NCBI GenBank assembly: GCA_963709155.1
Contig: CAVPVD010000009.1
Coordinates: forward strand, 124,001-188,000
DNA length: 64,000 nucleotides
DNA from: Bog-159 sp963709155
Lineage (GTDB): Bacteria > Acidobacteriota > Terriglobia > Bryobacterales > Bryobacteraceae
Direction: 5' to 3'
Shown: positions 1 to 8,545 of the stretch, piece by piece
How the letters are laid out: the number at the start of each line of letters is the position of its first letter
How positions within the stretch are numbered: position 1 is the first letter of the stretch
Position numbers and translations under genes: made by a program
The notes under the pieces: generated by a model
The model's database searches: none
Seen by the model: only the letters and a program-made list of their open reading frames with translations
What the model was told of the DNA's origin: nothing

Positions 1-42
1 GCCGGCTGGAAAGCCGGCTGCGGCCAGGATTGGCCGCCCCAC
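1..42. repeat. REP-like double hairpin
   Basis: Two adjacent hairpins: a 7-bp stem (1-7 with 12-18) and a 5-bp stem (22-26 with 31-35), ending in GCCCCAC. The same two-stem layout with the same GCCCCAC tail recurs at 62764-62803, and an inverted version lies at 62722-62760. This pattern fits extragenic palindromes. The remnant at 45185-45377 of a RAYT transposase, the enzyme family that mobilises REPs, fits with this. Confidence 0.65.
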
Positions 43-96
43 ATCTGGTTTTTTGATCAGACCTCTGGTGCCGGCTGAACTTTTGAGTCCCGCCCT

Positions 97-116
97 GGGC
101 GAACTGAAGTTCGCCC
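97..116. repeat. Perfect 9-bp palindrome, REP-like or terminator-like
   Basis: A perfect hairpin: GGGCGAACT, loop GA, AGTTCGCCC. There is no T-run after it, so it reads as an extragenic palindrome rather than a clear intrinsic terminator. It lies downstream of the minus-strand sigma factor gene, among other palindromes. Confidence 0.55.
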
Positions 117-128
117 CAGCACGCTAAA

Positions 129-287
129 AGACGTTGGTGAAAAAGTAAGTTTCCAGAGTTAGGCCCTAAATTCGGGGGATGCGAAATCTCCAGATCCTCG
201 CCAGGGACGCGCTCTAGGGCATCTGGACGCGATGTTTTTCCGCGGATGTTTCGGCCCGCCCGAAAACTTACTTTTTCACCACCGTCT
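129..287. mobile_element. 159-bp MITE inserted in a REP loop
   Basis: Terminal inverted repeats of 24 bp (129-152 and 264-287) differ at one position. The ends read AGACGTTGGTG and, inverted, AGACGGTGGTG. AAA flanks the element on both sides (126-128 and 288-290), giving a 3-bp target duplication. Removing the element and one AAA restores a palindrome CACGCT-AA-AGCGTG. An uninterrupted relative, CACGCT-GA-AGCGTG, stands at 62872-62891. No reading frame fills the interior, so it would need a transposase supplied in trans. The parent element was not identified. Confidence 0.75.
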
Positions 288-313
288 AAAGCGTGCGCCA
301 CGGGCGAACTCGG

Positions 314-919
314 TCATACCGCATCCATGGGCGGTTTAGTGGAAAGCGCCCGGCGCAGCCAGGCTTCGCCCAGCGTTACGTCTCGCTTCACGGTGGCCAG
401 GGTGAGTCCGAGTGTCTCCGCAATTTCTCCACGGCTGAGCCCGCCGAAGTATTTCAACTCGATCACCTTGGCTTTGCGCTCGTCCTGCCGGGCCAGGCGG
501 TCGAGGGCCTCGTCCACCGCCAGCAGTTCCTCCGCCTGCTGAGTTGGGATGGGTATGTCGTCGTGCATCTTCCCGGGATTCCCGCCGCCACGCTTCTGCG
601 CGCGATACCTTCTCGCGCTGGCGATTAAAAGTTGCCGCATGATGTGCGCGGCAACGCCGAAAAAGTGCGCGCGGTTTTCGAAATCGGGCAGGTCGTGCTC
701 GACAAGCTGCAAATAGGCTTCGTGGATGAGCGCGGTGGGTTGCAGGGTGATGCCCGGCCGTTCGTTGCGCATGAACGATACCGCCAGTTTCCGCAGTTCG
801 GCGTACACGATGGGCGTTAGGGCATCCAGCGCCTCCCGGTTGCCGCTGGAGCATTGTCGCAGCAGAGTGGTGAATTCCCCAGTTTGCACGGCAATTACAC
901 CTGTTCGTTCTACAATCAA
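314..919 (-). CDS. ECF-type RNA polymerase sigma factor (Sigma70_ECF family)
   Basis: A 201-residue protein with a sigma region 2-like N-terminal half (LRKLAVSFMRNERP, PTALIHEAYLQLV, AHFFGVAAHIMRQLL) and a region 4 helix-turn-helix near the C-terminus (KYFGGLSRGEIAETLGLT, then TVKRDVTLGEAWLRR). This wording is typical of the acidobacterial/planctomycete ECF-like sigma family that recruits RNA polymerase to stress or envelope promoters. The listed start is a TTG overlapping the stop of the upstream kinase gene. A GTG at 887-889 is a credible alternative and would shorten the protein by ten residues. The overlap with the hybrid kinase suggests co-expression. No anti-sigma gene is visible beside it. 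Confidence 0.85.
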   Translation of the reverse strand: MIVERTGVIAVQTGEFTTLLRQCSSGNREALDALTPIVYAELRKLAVSFMRNERPGITLQPTALIHEAYLQLVEHDLPDFENRAHFFGVAAHIMRQLLIASARRYRAQKRGGGNPGKMHDDIPIPTQQAEELLAVDEALDRLARQDERKAKVIELKYFGGLSRGEIAETLGLTLATVKRDVTLGEAWLRRALSTKPPMDAV

Positions 920-3043
920 ATTCCGCCGGCCAAAACCTCGCGCACCTTTCCCAGCAAGCCGGCCGGCGTGAAGGGCTTGGCGATGAAGGGCGCGGAACTC
1001 TCCAGGCCGTTTCGGGTTTCGGAGTAGCCGGAGGTGAACAGCACTCGGGTCCCCGGGTGAACCGATGCGAGCCGCCGCGCCAATTCCGGTCCAGGCATGC
1101 CCGGCATCACCACGTCGGTGATCATGAGGTGTGGCACTTCCGGGCGGCTGGCGGCCTCGTCAAGCGCCTGGTTGCCGCTGGCCGCCTCCAGGACACGATA
1201 GCCGTGCGCGCGCAGGATCTGAACCATGAGCTGCCGGACTTCGGCCTGGTCCTCTACGACGAGGATGGTCTCCGATCCGCCGGGCTGGTCCAGAGAGGCC
1301 GGCTCGCCAGCCGGGACCGGGGCCTTGCGAGCAGGCAAGTAAACCCGGAAGGTGCTCCCTTTGCCTACCTGGCTGTCCACCGTGATCGCGCCCCGGCTTT
1401 GCTGCACGGCGCCGTAGACCGTGGCGAGCCCGAGCCCCGTTCCTTTGCCCACTTCTTTTGTCGTGAAGAATGGCTCAAACAGGCGCCGGCGCACCGTTTC
1501 ATCCATCCCCTCACCGTCATCGCTCACCGAGAGGACCACATACAATCCAGGCCGCAGATCGGGAGGCGCATGCGCATCGCCGGAGTCCAAGTCTAAAGCC
1601 GAGGTCTCGACAATCAGCTTGCCGCCCTTGGGCATGGCATCGCGCGCGTTGGTGACCAGGTTGACCACCACCTGGTGTATGTGGGTGGGGTCCGCTTCGA
1701 TGGAAGGCAAGGCTCTGGCCAGCCGCGGTAACAGCTCGATCTCTTTGTTGACCAGGCTCCGCAGCATGGGCTGCATATCCAACAACAGGACATTCAGGTC
1801 CAGGGGCTTGGGCTGGGCGATTTGTTTCCGGCTGAATGTGAGTAACTGCTGTGTCAAGGCGGCGGCCCGATCGCCCGCTTTGCGGATCTCCGCGAGGGCC
1901 ACGGCATTCGCGTCGCCCGGCGGCAACCGGTCCAGAACCAACTGACTGAAGCCGTTGATTACAGTCAACAGGTTATTGAAGTCATGCGCCACGCCGCCAG
2001 CCAGTCTGCCCACGGTCTCCAGCCTTTGCGACTGCCGGATGCGGTCCTCCAGTTTGGAGCGCTCCAACTCGGCCGCTCTTGCGTTCCGAGATATCGCGAA
2101 ATACACCCACCAGGAGCCGCCGGTCCTGGCTTAAGGGAACGACTGCCGAGGAAAGCTCAACGGGTATCGACTCTCCTTCGCTCCGGGTGACCTTGGCTTC
2201 GATGAGTCCGGAGATGTGCCGGGGTACCGCGCGGTGCAATTCTGACGTCAGCAGGTTTTGCAGTTCTTCGATGCGGTCCCCGGCGAGACGCTCGGCAGCC
2301 GGGTTAATGCTGAGGATCTGTCCGGTTTGCCCGTCGGCGACTACGATACCGTCGCGCACGGACTCCAGGATGGCCCGGTACCGCGCTTCGCTTTCGCGCA
2401 AAGACTCGCCGGAGCTGCGGAGCGCATCCAGTTGCCGCTGTACGATATCCAGCGATTCCCTGAGGAAGCGGAGCATTTCATTCAGAGGCAGAGCCGCGAT
2501 GAGGACGGTCACCGGGACCCCTATCCAAAGTACCAGCGGCGGCAGAGGGGAATACGGCGGCGCGCGCAGGCCGGTCGTCTCGAGCACGGCCAGCGACAGG
2601 GTGAATGCCAAAAACCCCAAGGCGCTCCACATCGCCACCTTCTTTCCCAACAGGATCGCGGCGGTCACGAAGCCCGGCACAAAGCTGATCAGGGCCACGC
2701 TGTGGATGCCCCCGTACAGCACAGCCATGACGGCCCCCCAGCACCACAAAGCGATGATGAAGACCCAGACCGCCGTGCGCACGTGTGCGCGCCAAAGGAG
2801 CACGAGCGATACCAGCAAGGCGGCTTCCACGCTGCTGCTGAGCACGGCGCCGGGCACTTTTGGCAACCGCGGCACAAAAGCGTACCATAGCCCCACCCAT
2901 GCCAGTGAAACTACCAGAATAGGATGCAACGCCCTGGCCGCGAGTTGCTCGCTAGGACTCAATGCACTCCATGACGGTATTGCCGGCCGGTAAAGACTAT
3001 AGATCCTGTGCCGTAGCGTTTCCACGAGATCCGACCCAGTCAA
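916..3043 (-). pseudogene. Membrane PAS hybrid histidine kinase/response regulator, one frameshift
   Basis: One gene is split over two frames. The first part (3043 down to about 2075) has a hydrophobic N-terminal region with about six membrane segments, then a PAS domain (SEARYRAILESVRDG, ending in RDISERK). The second part resumes with AAELERSKLEDRI, then the H-box GRLAGGVAHDFNN, N-box NLVTNARDAM, G-boxes DDGEGMD and GKGTGLGLA, and a C-terminal receiver domain (ILVVEDQ, TDVVMPGMPG, FTSGY, KPF). The frames join at 2072-2080 if one base of AAGAGCGGCC is dropped. All expected kinase and receiver residues are present on either side, so this is either a recent frameshift or a sequencing error. 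It overlaps the downstream sigma factor, suggesting a signalling pair. Confidence 0.8.
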
Positions 3044-3188
3044 GGCCGCCCGAGGCTCGATTTGCCGAACTGCGGGAAACCCTCAGCGGACACACGTCTC
3101 AATTCCGATAGTCCTGACCAAACTATACCAGAGATTTGAAGAGTATCGGAAACATTGTCTTTGCGGGACAATATCTCCACTAACCCGC

Positions 3189-5379
3189 TCAGTTAGACTG
3201 GCATCGGCTGGTGTTGATCAGGACCGACATGCTGCGGCCCGCGAAGTTAGCCGTGGCTACGTCCGGTTTACCGTCTCCATTAAAGTCGCCGATAGCGAGC
3301 CCGTAGTTTTCCGAACCCGCGCCGAACACGACGGGGACGCCGAAGGTCCCATCGCCGTTACCCGCAAAGAAGCTGACCTGGTCTCCGGTACCGGCTGCCA
3401 GGTCCAAATGCCCATCGCAGTTGAAATCGCCCGTGGCGAGAGAGCCGGCTTCCAGAACGCCATTGAGCGTGGCGGCGCTTTGAAAGCCACCATTGCCGTT
3501 GCCCAGCATCACGTAGATAGAGCCCAGGTTCAGCGTCGCTGGCGACTACGTCCAGGTTTCCGTCGCCGTTGAAGTCGCCGGCGGTCAGGTGCCGGGTTCC
3601 CACGGTGCCACTGCCGAATCGCTTGAGCTGCTGAAAGGTTCCGTTTCCGTTGCCTAGGAACAGGCCGAATACCGTCGACGAACTCAAGTCCGTGACTGCC
3701 AAATCCTGTTTTCCATCGCCGTTGAAATCCGCGGCCACGATCTGGGTCAGATTCGACTGCAGCACTGAATCGGAGTAGGTCAACTTAAAACTACCCGTGC
3801 CATCGCCCAGCCACACCTGTATGCCGCCGGGGTTGCTTCCCAGGGCCAGGGTGCTGAACGCGACATCGGGGATCCCGTCGCCGTTGAGGTCGGCCGCTGC
3901 CATGGAACTGATATGCTGAGTGAGCCGTACAATCGGGCCCGCCAGGAAGTTGCCATCCTTTTGCCCAAAGAAAACCTGGACCTGGTCCGGGTTACTGCCT
4001 GCTACGGCCACGTCGGGAATCCCATCGCCGTTGAAGTCCGCCTTGGCGGCAACGCCCCCGAGCGCGGTACTCGACAAAGGCTGGCCGAAGGTCCCGTTGG
4101 CCGCGCCCGGGTATAGTTGCAGGCCCGGTGCGTCCAGAAGAGCGAGGTCCAGCCGGCTCGTGCCCTGGAACTTGCCTACCAGAACGGCCCGGGCATATTG
4201 CGCGACCTGGTATACGGCGGCCGACTCAAACCTGCCCGTACCGCTATTCAAAGCTACGCTGACGGAGTTGTTGTATCCGACGAACGCAACATCCGGATAG
4301 CCGTCGCCGTTGAAATCCGCAAGCGTCATGACGGGCACCTCCTCGCCCTGGAGCGAGGTGATGGCCGCGCCAAATGTTCCATCGCCGTTGCCGGGCAATA
4401 CGGTCACCAGCCCGCCATCCAGAACCCCGGGATATAGATAGGTGCCGTTCACAATATCCGGCTTTCCGTCTTTATTCACGTCCGCAATCGCGATGCTCAA
4501 CTCGTTATTCAACGGATCGCTGTCAGTGGCCAGCGGATAGCTCGACGGCGGCTGGAACGTGCCGTTTCCATTCGATAGAAATATTTCGATCGACCCGGAG
4601 TTGTTAGGATTGGCGCCCGCCAGATCCGGCAAGTTATCTCCGTTCAAATCGCGGGCGGCCACCGCGGTCGGCCCGGCGGCGATCAAGACCGGGGCCTGGA
4701 ACTCACCATTGCCGATGCCGCCGTAGAAGTAGACGCTGGAATTGTAGGTGCTTCCGCTATTCGAACAAACTGCCAGGTCCAGTAAGCCATCGCCATTGAA
4801 GTCCGCCGCGGCCATTCCGGTAACGCTCGCCGGACTCACGGATGTCACCTGTGGGCCGGTAAACGTTCCATCACCCGACCCTCTGAAGATCTCGATGGCA
4901 TTTCCCGCCACGGCGATGTCCAGATGTCCGTCACGATGGAAATCGCCCACGATCATAGCTCCGGGGCTGGCCAATTGCCCGGTTGAGTAACTCACCGGAC
5001 TCTGGAAGGTACCATTTCCATTACCCAGTAGCACGGTAATGTTCGCGGGGCCTGATCCGGCGATCAGGACGGCTACGTCGAGATGGCCGTCGTGGTTGAA
5101 ATCGGCGGCCACCATCTCCGGCGCAAAGCCGGTTGTAAGAGGCAGTACATTGACGGGCGCGCCGAAAACTCCTTTGCCCTCGTTCGGGTAAAGCTGCATC
5201 CCTATGTCAAATTCCATCACCATCAGGTCCTGCCGGCCCGTATGCCGGAAGTCGCCGGCCGCCTGCGCGCTGATCGTATTCAGCGAAAGCGCGTGCGGCG
5301 CGCGAAAGGTAATCGGGTTGGCGGCGGACATCTGACCAGCAAAGATAGCCGCGAGGGCGATCGAGGGAACTCGTAACAT
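3189..5379 (-). pseudogene. Secreted FG-GAP/VCBS repeat protein, one frameshift
   Basis: Starts MLRVPSIALAAIFAGQMSAA, a signal peptide, followed by about a dozen FG-GAP repeats of the form ADFNGDGxxDLAV...GNGDGTF, an integrin-like calcium-binding beta-propeller found in secreted or outer-surface proteins. The main frame runs to about 3545 and then loses the pattern. A second frame picks up LNLGSIYVMLGNGNGGFQ and continues with two more good repeats to a stop at 3189, so the frames join near 3535-3545 by a one-base shift. The protein would be about 730 residues. It is not obviously linked to the kinase downstream. Function beyond extracellular binding cannot be told. Confidence 0.8.
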
Positions 5380-5535
5380 GGGTTAAGTGTCTCTTTCGAC
5401 CTGAAATCCGGTCAGGTATCATTATAAGCCCGGTCTTAGTGACGACTTAAAGTTAGCAGTACTGGTTCGACCTTCCAGTCTCAGTGAGCGCCGGCGGCCG
5501 CACTCGCCCGGAATGCGCCGCCGGACTCTGCGAAC

Positions 5536-6831
5536 CTACCCGGCGTTGAGCTTCATCGTCGCTACGGTCACGTGCGGCCAGAGGACGTTGTTAAAGATCA
5601 GGATCACGAGCTGGGAGTACTGAAGCTGCAGGTGTGTCGAATGCTGCCAGAACGGCTCGAGCTCCAGGATCGGCCCGGACGGCGGCGCCTGCCCCTCTTG
5701 CAGCAGGATCGGCGGCTCACCCGGGTTACGCACCCACTCGATCCAGAAAGTCGCGCTGGCCGAGTAGACGAAGGCATTGGGAACGGGATTCGCTTCGGTC
5801 GCCACGGTAGCCGGTTGGGCCGGCAAGGGAGCGGGCGGAGTCTGGTTGGCGACACCCAGGAATGGGATGTTGCTGACCGTCTCGAACAGGCTACCCACAC
5901 CGAGCGTCGGCAAGCCATTCAACGATAGAGTGTCAGTTGTAAGATTGATCGCGATGAAGCCCAGGATATCCTGGTCGGCGATGGCATCCCGCAACACGGA
6001 GTTGGGATCGTTGATGAAGCCCTGGAAAGTCTCCGGGAACGGTCCGGTGCTCTGAGATCCGGGCGCCAAAGTATCCAGCGCAATGTTGATCTCCGGGACA
6101 ACATGCTGGGCGCCGTCCGTCTCTATCGGCTGGACTCCCACGGCCGGTGGATTGGGTCCGGGAGGAACCGGAGCAGGTTGCGGAGGAACTGTGTAAGGGC
6201 CGGGGAAGGGCATCGGAGAGAGTCCCGGATACCCCGTGAACGGGGTGAGCGCCGGGATGACCGGTTTGCCCGGAGTGGGCTTGGCGCCGGGGTTCGGCCC
6301 CTGCATCAGCACCGTAACGCCGTGCGGGATGCTCCCCATCCGCACGATGGTGGGCTCGTTCACGATGGTGTTCCCGTTGGAGGCCTGCTGGCTCGCGGGC
6401 ACGTTCATGAACAACCCCGGCTCGATATGCAGTGCCTGGGCAGCGGTTTGCGAGTATCCCGGCGGCTGGACTTTCGGGGACGGAGCCGGATCGGCATCGC
6501 TGACCCGCTGCAGGTAATGCAGGCCATACAGATCGAGGTCGGGCTGCAGGTTGAAACCGCGGTTCGGGACCACCCCTGGGATGATCTGAAAGTCGAAGCC
6601 GTCATTCGTCAGATTGAGTTCCAGGAATCGATGGATGGCGCTGTTCTCCGGCGGCTGGGAGTTGTCGGGCCGCCAGATCGCATTGAAGCCGGGTCCTCTC
6701 CAACTGCCCGCCAGGAACGCGAGCGGACCCAACTGCAGAGCCGTGGTCATGGGGCCCTGCTGGAAGCGGGGCGGAGTGTGCGCGCCCGGATTTCTAAACG
6801 GGCACGTGCGACGTGAAGTTTCCTCGTTCAT
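5536..6831 (-). CDS. Nitrobindin-like (FABP-fold) protein with proline-rich insert
   Basis: A 431-residue protein. Near residue 33 it reads LGPLAFLAGSWRGPGFNAIW, close to the N-terminal strand of nitrobindin/THAP4-like heme-binding beta-barrels (LGPLAFLxGTWxG). The middle (about 180-245) is rich in proline. The C-terminal part (FWIEWVRNPG and LQLQYSQLVILIF) looks like barrel strands. There is no signal peptide, so it is probably cytoplasmic. Nitrobindins bind heme and nitric oxide, but the histidine ligand cannot be placed by eye and the protein is much longer than classic 160-residue nitrobindins. The family call is therefore tentative. The gene stands alone. Confidence 0.5.
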   Translation of the reverse strand: MNEETSRRTCPFRNPGAHTPPRFQQGPMTTALQLGPLAFLAGSWRGPGFNAIWRPDNSQPPENSAIHRFLELNLTNDGFDFQIIPGVVPNRGFNLQPDLDLYGLHYLQRVSDADPAPSPKVQPPGYSQTAAQALHIEPGLFMNVPASQQASNGNTIVNEPTIVRMGSIPHGVTVLMQGPNPGAKPTPGKPVIPALTPFTGYPGLSPMPFPGPYTVPPQPAPVPPGPNPPAVGVQPIETDGAQHVVPEINIALDTLAPGSQSTGPFPETFQGFINDPNSVLRDAIADQDILGFIAINLTTDTLSLNGLPTLGVGSLFETVSNIPFLGVANQTPPAPLPAQPATVATEANPVPNAFVYSASATFWIEWVRNPGEPPILLQEGQAPPSGPILELEPFWQHSTHLQLQYSQLVILIFNNVLWPHVTVATMKLNAG

Positions 6832-7018
6832 TTTGAGTTCTCCTTAACGGAATTCGGATGGATGGCCCCGCCAATTGGTGCGGACCTGGGAAACACCTCC
6901 CTTAACGGAGCGACTGTCACGGGATAGTGCGGTTGGACTCAGAAACGTTTCAGGCGTGCAAGGTCTATTTGCCGGGGAAATTAGCGATTACGAGTTGAAC
7001 TGCGTTCGCTCGGCGCCG

Positions 7019-8140
7019 TCAAAGCAGCAGCACGTCGAGCCGGTGTCCGTGGACCATGTTCTCGCAAGGTGACCACTCAAAGACCGTAAAACGGCCGTCT
7101 TGCGATGCCACCAGCGCAACGGCATCGCGTTGATCCTGGATAAACTGGGCCGCCGACAGGTGCCTTGTGCCACCGAGTTGCTCTGCGTGCACGAGCACTG
7201 CTTGATCGTTTTCTACCGGCTCCGTCAACGCCACTTGCGCGATCTGCGGCGCGCCCTTCCGGCGGGCGATCTTCGCCCCAAACCCCAAAAGCTCATACTG
7301 GTTGGTGAGCACCACCGCGCCATCGACGGCGGTCAAACCAGCGATCGCCGCTATGACCGGACCGGGCTTCTCCGCTTGATCCGCTGCCTGCCGGCTCAGG
7401 TCCGCCAGTTCGCAGAACAAAGGCGAGACTGCATAAGGGATGGGCTGCATGATGGATTCCCGCCATGATTCGGTGCCTGCCGGAATGACCAGCAAAGACC
7501 CGCCGCGTCCGTGTGCACGCATAGAGACTGCCAATTGCACCAGGGTGTTCACCGACTGAACCCAAGCGGCCGGCGATGCGAAACCGAGTAGCGATGTCAG
7601 CAGCGCGGGGCAATTGGGGCGGCTGGAGGCGCGCTCGTCCACTACCTTGATCTGGTCGCCCTCAAGCACCGCGACGTTGACGAACTTGCGCGCTTCGTCG
7701 CCACTGTGATGCTTGACCACGAGCAGGCCGGGGGCCGCCACTTCGAGGACGAAGCTCAAGATTGGAATGGTGCGCGTCGTTCCCCAAATGCACAGCCCGT
7801 CCTGGTCGCGCCAGACACCCAAATGCACACCGGGGCGCTCGACGGCGGGCGAGACGCGCGTCAATACGCCCGGGCTGAGCCGTAGAGGCCGTGCCAGAAT
7901 GAGCGGATGCCCAGCTTCTTCGAGCGGCAAAAACGCCAGTGAGATTCGGGGTGAATAGCCCTCTTCGCGCCGTAGACTGGCCCAGAAGGCCGCGTCAATG
8001 ACGGCTTCAATGGTTTCCGCGTCCGGCAGAGGCGCTAAGTGCTCTTGACCTCGACCGAGCGCCTCCTCCCGATGGCGTGCGAAGTACGCGTGCAGTTTCG
8101 GTGCAACAGTTCTGGCAGCGGCGTACGTCTCGCGGTTCAT
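7019..8140 (-). CDS. Diadenylate-cyclase-like sensor protein (DACNV-type)
   Basis: A 373-residue soluble protein. The last 110 residues resemble the DisA_N/DAC fold: VDGAVVLTNQYELLGFGAKI matches the DGA nucleotide-binding motif, and GGTRHLSAAQF sits where diadenylate cyclases carry GTRHRAA, with Leu replacing the second Arg of the RHR motif. The N-terminal 200 residues, with GVLTRVSPAVERPG and GVHLGVW, match my recollection of the DACNV sensor domain. Canonical enzymes make c-di-AMP. The altered RHR suggests a weak, altered or purely nucleotide-sensing protein. No partner effector is evident beside it. Confidence 0.5.
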   Translation of the reverse strand: MNRETYAAARTVAPKLHAYFARHREEALGRGQEHLAPLPDAETIEAVIDAAFWASLRREEGYSPRISLAFLPLEEAGHPLILARPLRLSPGVLTRVSPAVERPGVHLGVWRDQDGLCIWGTTRTIPILSFVLEVAAPGLLVVKHHSGDEARKFVNVAVLEGDQIKVVDERASSRPNCPALLTSLLGFASPAAWVQSVNTLVQLAVSMRAHGRGGSLLVIPAGTESWRESIMQPIPYAVSPLFCELADLSRQAADQAEKPGPVIAAIAGLTAVDGAVVLTNQYELLGFGAKIARRKGAPQIAQVALTEPVENDQAVLVHAEQLGGTRHLSAAQFIQDQRDAVALVASQDGRFTVFEWSPCENMVHGHRLDVLLL

Positions 8141-8304
8141 TGAGGGATCTGGGAATATCCAAGTGTACTAGCGGCAATAAGGAATTACCGCGCGCCGCTT
8201 CGTGCGAATCCATCATTATAGATGCGAACCGGCGCATGGATGGTTCACCCGGTGGCGGAACAAACGGGAATGTTCCGCAGATTAGAACGTGCAAACGCCG
8301 CCCA

Positions 8305-8481
8305 TCAAAACCACTCGCTGCGATAAGCCACCCACCAGCTAATGCAGAAAATAGGAATGGTGGCGGCCAGCGCCCACCAGATCGGCAACGTGAAATCGGC
8401 AACCAGTCCCAGGGCGAAGAAAATGACCCAGAAAATCTTTCGCTGCATCGGCTTAGGTTCGAGTGGTTCTTTCTTCAGCAT
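8305..8481 (-). CDS. Small membrane protein, 58 residues
   Basis: A minus-strand frame starts at ATG 8481 (MLKKEPLEPKPMQRK) and stops at TGA 8305-8307. It encodes a short charged N-terminus followed by two hydrophobic stretches rich in W, F and I (IFWVIFFALGLVADF and WWALAATIPIFCISWWVAY), ending in RSEWF. The composition is strongly membrane-like and unlike a random antisense frame. A second in-frame ATG at 8446-8448 would give 47 residues. No clear Shine-Dalgarno is seen. Function unknown. Confidence 0.55.
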   Translation of the reverse strand: MLKKEPLEPKPMQRKIFWVIFFALGLVADFTLPIWWALAATIPIFCISWWVAYRSEWF

Positions 8482-8545
8482 AGCGCGTTTGGAAGATTCG
8501 GCACTCCGGTTTTACCTTTCGCCGCGCCGCGTTACACTTGCAAAC

